Below are positions 16,713 through 26,393 of a stretch of 48,532 nt of DNA, one piece after another. Both the position numbers and the translations under genes were made by a program. The notes under the pieces were generated by a model that did not search any database, was not told the origin of the DNA, and was given only the letters and a program-made list of their open reading frames with translations. The stretch is from Ensifer adhaerens (GTDB taxonomy: Bacteria; Pseudomonadota; Alphaproteobacteria; Rhizobiales; Rhizobiaceae), in contig OCMG01000006.1 of the NCBI GenBank assembly GCA_900215285.1, positions 1-48,532 of the forward strand. The letters run 5' to 3'. Within the stretch, counting starts at the first letter, position 1. Each line of letters begins with the position of its first letter.

Positions 16713-17285
16713 CTACGGTCCCTTTCCAGTCCTGAGTTTGACGCTGACGGCAGTTCGTCCGCCCTCTGCCATCAAACTCGTCATCCAATTTTCAGGGTCG
16801 CAGATCATCTCACGATACGCAGCAGTTTCGCGGCCGCTAAGCCCAAGATTGGCGCTGATCAAAATTCCGCCGATGCGGAGCAACGAAGCCAGTAAATCCA
16901 GATCCTTAAGTGAGGGAGCAAAACCATCGAAGAAAGCAATGTCATACCCAAAGGCGAGACGCGGCAGGACATCCTGAAAGGCTCCATGATGCACGGTGAC
17001 CCGATCGCCGAAGCCGGCAGCGACAATATTCTCGCGAGCCAACCGAACATGCTGCTCATCGAAATCGATTGTATCGATGCGCGCCGCCGCGCTTCCTCTC
17101 GCGAGCCAGCACGCGGTGTATCCAAGTGCTGTTCCGCATTCAACGATTCGGTGCGCGGCAGCGGCTGCTGCCAGGACACCCAGCGAGGCACCGTCTCCAA
17201 AAGGATACGCCTTGCAATGATGATGACTTCGGTGTCGCGCCGTCGCATCGAGAATATTTTGGTAGGGGTCCAATGGCTCGTCCAC
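16713..17285 (-). CDS. SAM-dependent O-methyltransferase-like protein
   Basis: This 190-aa protein has the class I methyltransferase core: the SAM-binding motif VECGTALGYTACWLA (about residues 48-62), an acidic strand end IDTIDFDEQHV (about 72-82) and FFDGFAPS (about 117-124). It resembles COG4122 (catechol-O-methyltransferase-like) proteins, slightly short at the N-terminus. It is third in the operon, 8 bases after the SnoaL-like gene. The substrate is unknown; an aromatic compound made by neighbouring enzymes is plausible. Confidence 0.8.
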   Translation of the reverse strand: MDEPLDPYQNILDATARHRSHHHCKAYPFGDGASLGVLAAAAAAHRIVECGTALGYTACWLARGSAAARIDTIDFDEQHVRLARENIVAAGFGDRVTVHHGAFQDVLPRLAFGYDIAFFDGFAPSLKDLDLLASLLRIGGILISANLGLSGRETAAYREMICDPENWMTSLMAEGGRTAVSVKLRTGKGP

Positions 17286-17293
17286 TAGTCTGG

Positions 17294-17800
17294 TTACAAT
17301 TTCGGCGGCATCGCGCCAATCTGGAATAGGGCGCTAAGCCAATCTTCCACGTGCCAAGTCTTTAAGACCCGGCCGTTGCAGATTTTGTGTATGTCAATCG
17401 CCATGATTTTGAGGGCTTTCCCCGTTGCGGGGACACCGGCGAAGACACCATGCTGCGTTGCGGTGATGGTCGACCGAACGACAACCTTGTCGCCATCGGC
17501 GATAAAGTCTTCATTCTTAACGTGGAAATCCGGGAAGGATGCGAGGAACCCGTCGAGCGCACCTTTCATACCGTCGCGGCCTGGCCCTTGGCCCGACGCC
17601 AGCGGTATATCAACCCAATCATCTGCAAGAACCCTATCGAGCATCGGTTTCGAAGGAATGTTGAAGGCTTCATAAAAGCCCTTCACTAAGGTGATGTTCT
17701 CCGACGGCGTCCCCGGTTTCTGACAGAATTCGGCCGCGTGAGCAGGCGCAACGATGAAGGCAAAAACCGCCCACACAATAGAAATCCTGCGCATAATCAA
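17294..17800 (-). CDS. Exported SnoaL-like cyclase/NTF2-fold protein
   Basis: This 168-aa protein has a clear Sec signal peptide (residues 1-22, ending APAHA-AEF). The mature domain has the SnoaL pattern: LVKGFYEAFN, FLASFPDFHV, a VVVRSTITATQHG strand pair and a final GRVLKTWHVEDW. SnoaL-type proteins isomerise or cyclise small molecules. Many bacterial ones, including periplasmic versions, have unknown substrates. Its start overlaps the alpha/beta-hydrolase stop by ATGA. Confidence 0.83.
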   Translation of the reverse strand: MIMRRISIVWAVFAFIVAPAHAAEFCQKPGTPSENITLVKGFYEAFNIPSKPMLDRVLADDWVDIPLASGQGPGRDGMKGALDGFLASFPDFHVKNEDFIADGDKVVVRSTITATQHGVFAGVPATGKALKIMAIDIHKICNGRVLKTWHVEDWLSALFQIGAMPPKL

Positions 17801-18891
17801 CCTCGCTCAGACTTGGCATTGGACTTGAACCATTTCGCGACTTCGGCCGCAGTCGGTTCGATTACCAGCGGATCGTCGTAGAATCGGGTGTGAAACACCC
17901 CTTCGAGGATGACGAGTTTTTTGTCTTTGGCCGGCACATTATCGAATACGTGCTGTACCGCTGCGACAAAGCCGTCTGATCGTTCGCCGTGGACCATCAG
18001 CGTCGGCAACTGCAGTTTGACGGCATAGGCATCGACATCGAAGGTCCATACCTCGGCGTCGCTCATGGTGGTGTAGCGATTTTCCCAGCGACTGGGTTCG
18101 CCCCACTTAGACGTCGTCCAAGGATGATACCAATTATGAATCTCAGGCCACGGTAGACCCACGCCCTTGTCAGCTACACTCACCACCGGCGTGTAGTCGA
18201 TCTCGCCATTTGCCTCGAATTTGGCCTTCGCAGCCTGACCACGGGCGATGCGCTCGTCAAGTGTCGGCCCGCCGCCGCCAAAGAACCCTTCTAGATTCTC
18301 TCTGTAGAGATACTGGCCAGAAACTGTCGCTAGAGCTTTGATCCTGGCATCGTCCGATACTGCTGCGATCATCTCCGAGGATCCTTGGCAGATTCCGAGC
18401 GCGAAGATTCCATCCTTGAGAATTTCCGGGCGTGCTGCGAGAAAAGAGATCGCGGCCTTGATGTCCGCGATTTTTGCCGTGGGACTCTCATAACGGCGAG
18501 GTTCTCCACCGCTTTCGCCGCCGAAACGGGGATCAAAAATTAGCGTGGCAAAGCCGTCGCGGGCAAGTCTCGTCGCATATTCCATTGGCGATTGCTCTTT
18601 GACGAACCCGAATGGCCCAACGACAACGACGCCGGGCATTCGAGATTGCGTGGCTGTCGGCGTAAACAGGAGACCAATCAGCGGTACTCCGGCGCTTTCA
18701 AAACTGACGCGCTCGGTTTGGTAGACGCCCGCGCTGGACGCCATGGAAGCAATGCTTGTCATGCTCGAAGATCCTTCTGCTCTCGCTTTTACCGGAAAGA
18801 GGGCAAGGGGTCCCGAGGCCGCGACAGGCAAAGCCGCCATCGCCTGCAAGAGTCTCCGCCGCATGGCGTTATGGGTGCTATCATCTGCCAT
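17797..18891 (-). CDS. Exported alpha/beta hydrolase (dienelactone-hydrolase-like)
   Basis: This 364-aa protein begins with a twin-arginine-like signal (MRRRLLQAMAALPVAASG..., about residues 10-38). An alpha/beta hydrolase fold follows, with nucleophile motif GICQGS (about 166-171), an earlier GPFGFVKE loop, and a late His in GVFHTRFYD as the probable catalytic histidine. Similar proteins hydrolyse esters or lactones in the periplasm. It is first in the operon and divergent from a LysR regulator with an 85-base gap. Confidence 0.83.
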   Translation of the reverse strand: MADDSTHNAMRRRLLQAMAALPVAASGPLALFPVKARAEGSSSMTSIASMASSAGVYQTERVSFESAGVPLIGLLFTPTATQSRMPGVVVVGPFGFVKEQSPMEYATRLARDGFATLIFDPRFGGESGGEPRRYESPTAKIADIKAAISFLAARPEILKDGIFALGICQGSSEMIAAVSDDARIKALATVSGQYLYRENLEGFFGGGGPTLDERIARGQAAKAKFEANGEIDYTPVVSVADKGVGLPWPEIHNWYHPWTTSKWGEPSRWENRYTTMSDAEVWTFDVDAYAVKLQLPTLMVHGERSDGFVAAVQHVFDNVPAKDKKLVILEGVFHTRFYDDPLVIEPTAAEVAKWFKSNAKSERG

Positions 18892-18976
18892 GCGGCCTCA
18901 CTTTTCCGCTTGAAACACTCGACAAAAAATGGAGAAGATTGAATTATTTGTCCAATGCATGATGCGGATATATACT

Positions 18977-19894
18977 ATGTCATTAAGCGAATTACGTCGT
19001 CTTGACCTCAACTTGCTCATCGTTTTGCGGGCAGTTCTGCAGACGCGGAACGTCACTCTTGCCGCCCAAAAGCTCAACATGAGCCAGCCGGCAGTTAGCC
19101 GAGCCATCGGCCGGCTTCGTATCGTTTTCGAGGATCAATTATTCATAAAGGGCGCAGGAGGGGTACTTGCGACGCCGAGGGCGGAAGCCTTGGCGGACTC
19201 GATTACCAAATTACTGCATGATATCGACGACCTGCTCGGCGCGCAGGAGTTTTCTGCCAAAACGAGCGATCGCATCTTTCGCATCGCCACCACTGACTAT
19301 GGCGCCATCGCACTCTTGCCGTCGCTAGCTGCTGTGTTTGCCGCAGAAGCGCCCAACGCCGGCATTGAAGTGCTGCCGTTCTCGCAAGAGGCATTCCGTC
19401 GGGCCTCCAACGGCGATGTGGATATCGTTCTCTATAGCGATGAACCGGTGCCCGACGATTTGCAGCGGGCGAGGCTTTTTGAGGAAACTTATATTTCGTT
19501 CGTGCGAGAAGGTCATTCGCTTAAAGATCGCCTCAACAACGGCCGATTGGATCTCGATGCTTTTCTTGACTACCCGCACATTCTCGTCAGCGTTTTTGGC
19601 GGCCGCACAGGCGAAATGGACGATCGGCTCGCTGCACTCGGACGAACCCGCCGGATAGCCATGTGGCTGCCTTATTTTGCAACCGCAGCGGTGATTGCTG
19701 CCAAAACCGATTTCGTCCTCACGTTTCCCGAAAGAGCAGCCCGTGAGCTGGCATCAGCCCACCGGTTAATCAGCTTCCGGCCACCGCTCGAAATCGAAGG
19801 CTTTGGCTATCAGATGCTCTGGCACGCAAGAACGCAAAGCGATGCGGGATCCCTTTGGCTTCGTCAGCAGCTTATTGCAATCTCACGCAGTTAA
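18977..19894 (+). CDS. LysR-family regulator, divergent from the hydrolase operon
   Basis: This 305-aa protein has a LysR winged HTH (about residues 8-65: RNVTLAAQKLNMSQPAVSRAIGRLR) and a substrate-binding domain (about 90-300). It is divergent from the operon at 15843-18891, so it probably controls that operon and itself in response to an operon substrate. The start is uncertain: ATG 18977 fits the family N-terminus, but ATGs at 18959, 18962 and 18929 are in frame and none has a strong ribosome-binding site. It resembles the NodD/LinR-type subgroup. Confidence 0.85.
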   Translation: MSLSELRRLDLNLLIVLRAVLQTRNVTLAAQKLNMSQPAVSRAIGRLRIVFEDQLFIKGAGGVLATPRAEALADSITKLLHDIDDLLGAQEFSAKTSDRIFRIATTDYGAIALLPSLAAVFAAEAPNAGIEVLPFSQEAFRRASNGDVDIVLYSDEPVPDDLQRARLFEETYISFVREGHSLKDRLNNGRLDLDAFLDYPHILVSVFGGRTGEMDDRLAALGRTRRIAMWLPYFATAAVIAAKTDFVLTFPERAARELASAHRLISFRPPLEIEGFGYQMLWHARTQSDAGSLWLRQQLIAISRS

Positions 19895-20213
19895 GTAGCA
19901 AGCGCCGTTCGCCCCGCATCTTGACACATGCGCTTGGAGGGGCTGAGTGAGATCCAACTTCCCATCATCCAAAACGAAGCCGTCTTCCGCAGCGATTTCC
20001 CATATCGGCCGACAAGGTTTTCAGAAAGCCTCCACATAGAGGGGCGGCGGCGGGCATTTTCTATCGCTGACCGAAATTTCTGAAGTTACCTCGGATTAGC
20101 TATATTCGTGCGCCTCGGACTTCAGCTCGCGCCGATAGTTGTCGAGAAGGCGAAGCGTCGGTACATCATGATTGCTCTTAGTCACGCCCCAAACCAACCC
20201 AAAAATGAGCGTC
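19895..20213. other. Gene-free stretch between LysR and recombinase genes
   Basis: These 319 bases hold only short, overlapping frames without ribosome-binding sites. I see no terminator, repeat or recognisable gene remnant. It is the 3' flank of the tyrosine recombinase gene and so a possible place for an attachment site, but no core sequence can be identified. Confidence 0.4.
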
Positions 20214-21170
20214 TTAAATCAAAATCCGCTCTACTTCATCCAAGCTTACGTCATCACTGCGGCGATCATAAAGCTGCGTGGTTCGGGTGGATGAGTGATT
20301 GGCAATATTGGCTGCCTTTTCCAGCGTTCCACCATTTTTCAGATAAGCGGTAATACCCGTCGCCCGAAAGGTGTGATTGCACACGGCCGTGCTGATACCT
20401 GCCGCGACCGCACGACGCTGGATCATTGCATACGCATTGGCTTGGGGTAGGGGATTACCGGAAAACTTATCAGTGCCGCGCCTAATTGTCTGAAACAAGG
20501 GCGCTCGGGGTGTCCCCTGCAGGCCGGCCGCCTCGATAAAGTCGTCCAGGAAGGCTTCAAGCGAGTGATGACAGGGAAGCTCGACCTGCTTGCCACCTTT
20601 CTCGTGCAATCGAACCCATAACCGGCGGTTCTGGCTGAATACGTCGCGCACCTCCATGCTCGTCGCGGCACCAATGCGGGCGAAGGTGTAGGTCATGAGC
20701 CCTATCAGTGCGCGATCACGCTTGCCGATTAGTGTTTCAGTGGAAATGCTGTCTAGGAGCTCGCGGGCTTCCTCGGCCGATAGGGCAGGGGTCTTGCCGC
20801 GTTTACGGGAGTGCTTCGGGCCGCGTACAGAATGGGCGGGATTGGACGCCATAGCCTGTCCCGTGACGAGCCAGTCGAACAGGTGCCGCACCGCCGCCAA
20901 CCTTTGTTTGACGGTCGGCGCCGAATGCATGAGCGTCATTTCCTCGACCCAGCTGGCAACATGAATAGGAGTGATCGTGTCGAGAGAGCGAGCGCCTCGC
21001 GCATCGCACCAGCTTAGAAATTCCGAAGCAGCTTTGAGGTACGATCGGCGGGTATTCTGATTACGAATCCGGGCGGTGAAGAACTCAAGGAACCGCATGC
21101 GTACCCGCTCTGCGCTTTTCGCAATTGCGGCCGGCAATATCTCCGCGTCGGATGTAATGACGAAGCTCAT
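20214..21170 (-). CDS. Tyrosine recombinase/integrase (XerC/D-like)
   Basis: This 318-aa protein has an N-terminal SAM-like core-binding domain (about residues 20-110) and a C-terminal catalytic domain. The catalytic set is visible: R165 (TFARIGAA), a beta-hairpin lysine around 191-194 (EKGGK), H266 and R269 (HTFRATG), H292 (ANHSS) and the nucleophile Y301 (QLYDRR). Such enzymes integrate elements or resolve plasmid dimers. The ATG at 21170 was chosen because it overlaps the preceding stop by ATGA; the frame stays open further upstream. It is last in a three-gene coupled operon. Confidence 0.92.
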   Translation of the reverse strand: MSFVITSDAEILPAAIAKSAERVRMRFLEFFTARIRNQNTRRSYLKAASEFLSWCDARGARSLDTITPIHVASWVEEMTLMHSAPTVKQRLAAVRHLFDWLVTGQAMASNPAHSVRGPKHSRKRGKTPALSAEEARELLDSISTETLIGKRDRALIGLMTYTFARIGAATSMEVRDVFSQNRRLWVRLHEKGGKQVELPCHHSLEAFLDDFIEAAGLQGTPRAPLFQTIRRGTDKFSGNPLPQANAYAMIQRRAVAAGISTAVCNHTFRATGITAYLKNGGTLEKAANIANHSSTRTTQLYDRRSDDVSLDEVERILI

Positions 21171-21676
21171 TGCGCCCGGCCCCAAGTCCAGCACTCCTCG
21201 CGGCAGGCATGATGAAATGCCAGTTCGTCCGCAAAGGAGCGACCGATCCGCCGCGAACCTTCGGCAAAACCGGAAAGGGCATTTTTCTCCAGCTCGCCAT
21301 CCTGCAAGCCGCTTTGGTTGACGCAGATCGCAGTCAGCAATGGTAATTGTCGCGCATGGCAGATTTCCAAAAGCCGATCCAGATGACCATGTTTTCCGTT
21401 CATTTGATGCCGCGCCTTGCTCCACTCGACGCCGCTTGCTTTTGCCAGGTCGCCATAGGTGATGCAGATCCCTGAAATTGCCGCCTGCTTAAGAGCGGAG
21501 AGCGATTTCTCAAGATCAAGCCCCTGCCGTTTTCCGGAGCGGCGGCCGCGCTCCTCAAGGAGTTCATAGTAAAGCCCAGCATCGGTCTGGCCGCGCTTTT
21601 CAAAGTTCGCGATCCACTGATCGATCTCAGCATCTTTCTTATTGGAAAAATCCGTCATCATCGCACCGCTTTTCAA
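21167..21676 (-). CDS. Unknown protein in the recombinase operon
   Basis: This 169-aa soluble protein has a helical, charged N-terminal third (around DQWIANFEKRGQTDAGLYYELLEERGRRSG). A later segment (about residues 65-120: ITYGDLAKASGVEWSKARHQMNG, then HARQLPLLTAICVNQSG) recalls small winged-helix proteins with a YGDLA motif. I cannot name a family. The ATG at 21676 overlaps the upstream stop by ATGA, and its own stop overlaps the recombinase start by ATGA. Strict coupling suggests a cofactor for the recombinase or a joint module. Confidence 0.72.
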   Translation of the reverse strand: MKSGAMMTDFSNKKDAEIDQWIANFEKRGQTDAGLYYELLEERGRRSGKRQGLDLEKSLSALKQAAISGICITYGDLAKASGVEWSKARHQMNGKHGHLDRLLEICHARQLPLLTAICVNQSGLQDGELEKNALSGFAEGSRRIGRSFADELAFHHACREECWTWGRAQ

Positions 21677-22014
21677 AGGCCGCGCATAATGATCTCGATC
21701 GCGGTAATAGGAACTGCGTCGTCGATGGCGTGAAGGATCGTTCCGTTTTGGGAGCCGTCTCGTATTTCGATCTGCTCCGAAGCATGGTCATAGCGGAAGG
21801 CGTAGTCTTTGCCGTTCACCTTGATCCAGAGCATATTAGCTGGCGAACCGGCGTATTGGCGTATCCGGATCGAATCCGCATCAGCCCGCCAGATGATACC
21901 ACCGAGCACGGTTAGCGCCGATCCCTTGACGTTGCCGGCATGATGCTCGGCTCTGTCCATGACACCTTTTGCATATTCGTTGAGCTGCTGCACGTCTTTC
22001 GCTGTGATCGCCAT
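21673..22014 (-). CDS. Small unknown protein, first gene of the recombinase operon
   Basis: This 113-aa protein has a helical N-terminus (residues 1-35) and a beta-rich remainder (LWIKVNGKDYAFRYDHASE, IEIRDGSQNGTILHAID). That second part resembles small proteins often carried in integron cassettes; I offer this only as a weak resemblance. The ATG at 22014 has GAGAGAGG 5 bases upstream. The operon has a candidate operator at 22037-22054. Confidence 0.68.
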   Translation of the reverse strand: MAITAKDVQQLNEYAKGVMDRAEHHAGNVKGSALTVLGGIIWRADADSIRIRQYAGSPANMLWIKVNGKDYAFRYDHASEQIEIRDGSQNGTILHAIDDAVPITAIEIIMRGL

Positions 22015-22036
22015 TCCGACCTCTCTCCCATATATA

Positions 22037-22054
22037 TGATAAAAGACATTATCA
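22037..22054. promoter_or_regulatory. Candidate operator of the recombinase operon
   Basis: TGATAA (22037-22042) and TTATCA (22049-22054) are a perfect inverted repeat with a 6-base spacer. They lie in an AT-rich patch 22 bases upstream of the first gene of the operon and probably overlap its promoter. Confidence 0.5.
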
Positions 22055-22217
22055 CATATAGACCACCTCGCAATAACTTGATGCCAAACCCGGAACACAG
22101 AAGATATCACTGAGTATGCAGATACAGATTGTCAGCCAACCGGGATGGCCAAAGCTATTGGGGAAGCGACTGTTAATCCGGCTTGATTGGGCCAGATGTC
22201 TGAGATGCTGAAGCCTC

Positions 22218-23111
22218 TCACAGTGTCGTTTTCCGTCGCTCCACCATCACCGCCCGGTAGTTGGAAAACAGGATAATCCCACCTCCGAGGAAGACCCAAA
22301 GATCGATGGCTTCGACGTAAGCGTAATAGCCGACGATGGCAGCCATTGGCACGCGCAGGAAGTCGATTGGCATAACTACGGATGCGTCGAGACGTTTGAG
22401 TGCCTGGGCCTGACAGTAGTGGGCGGCAAGCGCCCCGAGTCCGGCGATCAACATCCAGGGGATGTCGGTGAAGCTCACTGGACGCCAGTCCGTTAGCGAG
22501 GCAAGGAAGCCGAGCGGCAGCTGGATGACAATCATCCAAACGACGATGGCGCCCGGCGAAACCTCCCGCGTCAGTTGCTTGACTAAGATCAATGACAGAC
22601 CGTAGCCGGCGGCGGCAATCAGCACGAGCCCTGCGGCCGGATCGACCATGCCGATGCCCGGGCGGACGATGACGAGGACGCCGATGAAGCCGCCGATGGT
22701 GGCAAGTATCCGCGACCTCGTCAGCTGTTCCTTCAAAAAAAGGAGGGCGAAGAAGGCAACCCAGATCGGCATGGTAAATTCCAGAGCGAACACTGAAGCG
22801 AGCGGCAGCATCACGACGCCGATCGTCCATAGGTATTGGGCAAAGAAGTGGACGACATTTCGCGCCAAATGCAGCCTAATCAGCTTGCCTTTCCGCAGTT
22901 CGGGCAGCAGCGCACGGCCGAGCGTAAGGATGACGAAAAGGCCCACGAGCGCGCGGAAGAATAGCACCTGCTGGATGGACAGTGTGCTCGCAAGCTCGCG
23001 CGAGCCGACTGACATGCCGATGAAAGAGATCATGCTGAGGCCCATCCATAGGAGCCCTTGCGTGAACGCACTATGCGGCAACTCTTGTGCCGGGGGGGAA
23101 TTATTCGACAT
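22218..23111 (-). CDS. DMT-superfamily (EamA) transporter
   Basis: This 297-aa membrane protein has about ten hydrophobic helices in two EamA repeats (about residues 15-145 and 155-290). Typical features are FRALVGLFVILTLGRALL after helix 2 and VFALEFTMPIWVAFFALLFLKEQLTRSRI, matching the E-x-x-T/P-x-helix-KE pattern of the family. EamA proteins export amino acids or other metabolites; the substrate is unknown. GAAGG lies 8 bases before the ATG. It stands alone, 75 bases after a GreA/Rnk-like gene on the same strand. Confidence 0.9.
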   Translation of the reverse strand: MSNNSPPAQELPHSAFTQGLLWMGLSMISFIGMSVGSRELASTLSIQQVLFFRALVGLFVILTLGRALLPELRKGKLIRLHLARNVVHFFAQYLWTIGVVMLPLASVFALEFTMPIWVAFFALLFLKEQLTRSRILATIGGFIGVLVIVRPGIGMVDPAAGLVLIAAAGYGLSLILVKQLTREVSPGAIVVWMIVIQLPLGFLASLTDWRPVSFTDIPWMLIAGLGALAAHYCQAQALKRLDASVVMPIDFLRVPMAAIVGYYAYVEAIDLWVFLGGGIILFSNYRAVMVERRKTTL

Positions 23112-23137
23112 GCTGGAGCCTTCTTCATGTTCTTGCG

Positions 23138-23167
23138 CAGACGCGCGCTGCGTCGAGCGCGCGTCTG
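23138..23167. terminator. Strong hairpin between GreA/Rnk-like and EamA genes
   Basis: CAGACGCGCGCT (23138-23149) and AGCGCGCGTCTG (23156-23167) form a perfect 12-bp stem with a 6-base loop. It lies just after the stop of the minus-strand gene ending at 23187. No T run follows, so it may stabilise a 3' end or terminate with help. Confidence 0.5.
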
Positions 23168-23186
23168 CGTCAAACGATCAGGCGGA

Positions 23187-23726
23187 TCAGGCCGCTGACG
23201 GCCCCGGATCATCAGTAGCATCCGGTGTGGCGGGAACCTTGAGGCGCGCTTGACCCATCCCGTCGGACACTATGCGCAGCAGTGGCTTCTGCCTTAAGGT
23301 ATTGGTTGCCTGATTAAGCGCCCGGCGTTCGCGCAATGAAGCCTCCGGCTGATATTCCACTCTCTCGAGAAAAATCCGGTCTTCCAGTCCGCTTGTATCG
23401 GTGAAGACCATATCTTGGCCTTCCGTAAGACCGAGAAGAGCCAGACCACGCGTAGTCGTGATTGGCAGGAACATGCCAATCGGCGCGGTGACCTGACCGG
23501 TCGAGAGCACACGGGTATCCCTCGCGCTGCCATTGACACGGAAGCTCACTCTGCTGTTGATGCTGGCGATCCCGTCTTGCAGATCCTCGCGAAAAATGAC
23601 GACTGCCTTGGCGATTTTATGGCGAATGAGCGGAAGAAGCAGTTGGTAGCGACCGCGCGGGTCGTCAGCCATAGCTTCCAAAATGGATAAATCTTTCGTG
23701 GTGAGGATGAAGTGATCGTCTGACAT
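23187..23726 (-). CDS. GreA/GreB C-terminal domain protein (Rnk-like), paralog 1
   Basis: This 179-aa protein has a GreA/GreB/Rnk-type C-terminal FKBP-like domain (about residues 55-125: SRVSFRVNG, PIGMFLPITTTRGLALLGLTEGQDMVF) behind a short N-terminal helical part lacking the long Gre coiled coil. The tail (125-179) is extra, with Arg- and Pro-rich stretches. Rnk-type proteins bind RNA polymerase's secondary channel and affect nucleotide balance. GGAG lies 7 bases before the ATG. A second paralog follows 145 bases upstream. Confidence 0.8.
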   Translation of the reverse strand: MSDDHFILTTKDLSILEAMADDPRGRYQLLLPLIRHKIAKAVVIFREDLQDGIASINSRVSFRVNGSARDTRVLSTGQVTAPIGMFLPITTTRGLALLGLTEGQDMVFTDTSGLEDRIFLERVEYQPEASLRERRALNQATNTLRQKPLLRIVSDGMGQARLKVPATPDATDDPGPSAA

Positions 23727-23780
23727 CGCAGTTCTCCTTTACTCCAACGGGAGCACGCATATGAAATATGAACTGGAGAT

Positions 23781-23808
23781 CCCCTGTCCGCCTGAGGCGG
23801 AGCAGGGG
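23781..23808. terminator. Hairpin between the two GreA/Rnk-like genes
   Basis: CCCCTGTCCGCC-TGA-GGCGGAGCAGGGG folds into a stem with one bulged base (23781-23808). It lies downstream of the minus-strand gene ending at 23872 and before the next gene's start. It may limit read-through, but a T run is lacking. Confidence 0.45.
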
Positions 23809-23871
23809 GCGATTATCCTGCGATGAGGCAACCTCCATAAAGGGAGAGGAGGCAGGACAGCGGACAGCGCA

Positions 23872-24324
23872 TTATGATGCGGACCGCAGTTCGACCGAGC
23901 CCGTGGAGGCGGGAAAGCTTACAGCCGGCGCCTCCACGCTCTTTACTGTGAGGCGATGGACGCGACCATCTCGAGCAGTCCAATCGATCGACTGACCCGT
24001 AGAAAGGCCGATCAGGGCGGCGCCGATAGGCGTAAGGATGGATACCTTGCCGGCCGCGATATCGGCTTCGCCGGGGAAAACGAGCATGACGAGGCGTTCA
24101 TCGCCGAGGTCGCTTACAAACTGGAGCGTAGACCCCATGCGCACGACATCAATGCCGATCTTCTTGTCGGGAACAATGCGGGCGCGGTCGAGCTCGGCCA
24201 GGAGTTCTTCGGACACCTCCGGATTGCGCGCTGCGTGTGCCTCGGCAAGGCGTGAGAGCCTCTCGTGGTCGGAATCGGTAACGATGATGGCCGGCTTGCT
24301 ATGCGTTTTCTTTTCGGCAGCCAT
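23872..24324 (-). CDS. rnk: Nucleoside diphosphate kinase regulator (Rnk-like), paralog 2
   Basis: This 150-aa protein has the classic Rnk layout: a short N-terminal helical region (PAIIVTDSDHERLSRLAEAHAARN, about residues 11-34) and a GreA/GreB C-terminal domain (about 55-135) with VRMGSTLQFV, RLVMLVFPGEAD and KVSILTPIGAALIGLSTGQSIDW. The ATG at 24324 was chosen for AGGA 8 bases upstream and for the family length. Rnk competes with Gre factors at RNA polymerase. A tandem arrangement with paralog 1 suggests a shared stress role. Confidence 0.88.
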   Translation of the reverse strand: MAAEKKTHSKPAIIVTDSDHERLSRLAEAHAARNPEVSEELLAELDRARIVPDKKIGIDVVRMGSTLQFVSDLGDERLVMLVFPGEADIAAGKVSILTPIGAALIGLSTGQSIDWTARDGRVHRLTVKSVEAPAVSFPASTGSVELRSAS

Positions 24325-26115
<1,791 letters not shown>

Positions 26116-26130
26116 CGACCGCGTGATGAC

Positions 26131-26170
26131 ACCTGCCGGCGTTGATGCGCGCCGACAGGTTTGACTTTTG
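26131..26170 (+). terminator. Candidate terminator of gdhA
   Basis: ACCTGCCGGCG (26131-26141) and CGCCGACAGGT (26150-26160) pair with one G-T wobble, then TTGACTTTTG follows. It starts 16 bases after the gdhA stop. Confidence 0.65.
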
Positions 26171-26393
26171 CAACCCACCGGCGCAGAGACATCCTATGGC
26201 AACGCTTTTTATCCAACCCTTTAGAGAGCCTCAACGCTCGAAAAACGGCTCTTGGCCCGAACGCAGGTAAATCCTGGTTAGCGTTCGGAGGACCAGGATC
26301 ATGCAGTTCTCCAAACAATAGCAGTGGCTGACGCCTCTCGCTAAATCTTTCGGCTTTAATATCTTGACCATAAAAACCATAGCACCCCGCGGT

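Noticed and set aside
20108..20353. Plus-strand frame of 81 codons before the recombinase
   Set aside because: No ribosome-binding site, overlaps the recombinase 3' end antisense, and no recognisable sequence.
22132..22830. Minus-strand frame of 232 codons overlapping the EamA transporter
   Set aside because: It lies in another frame of the same strand as a convincing ten-helix transporter and has an Arg/His-rich composition typical of shadow frames.
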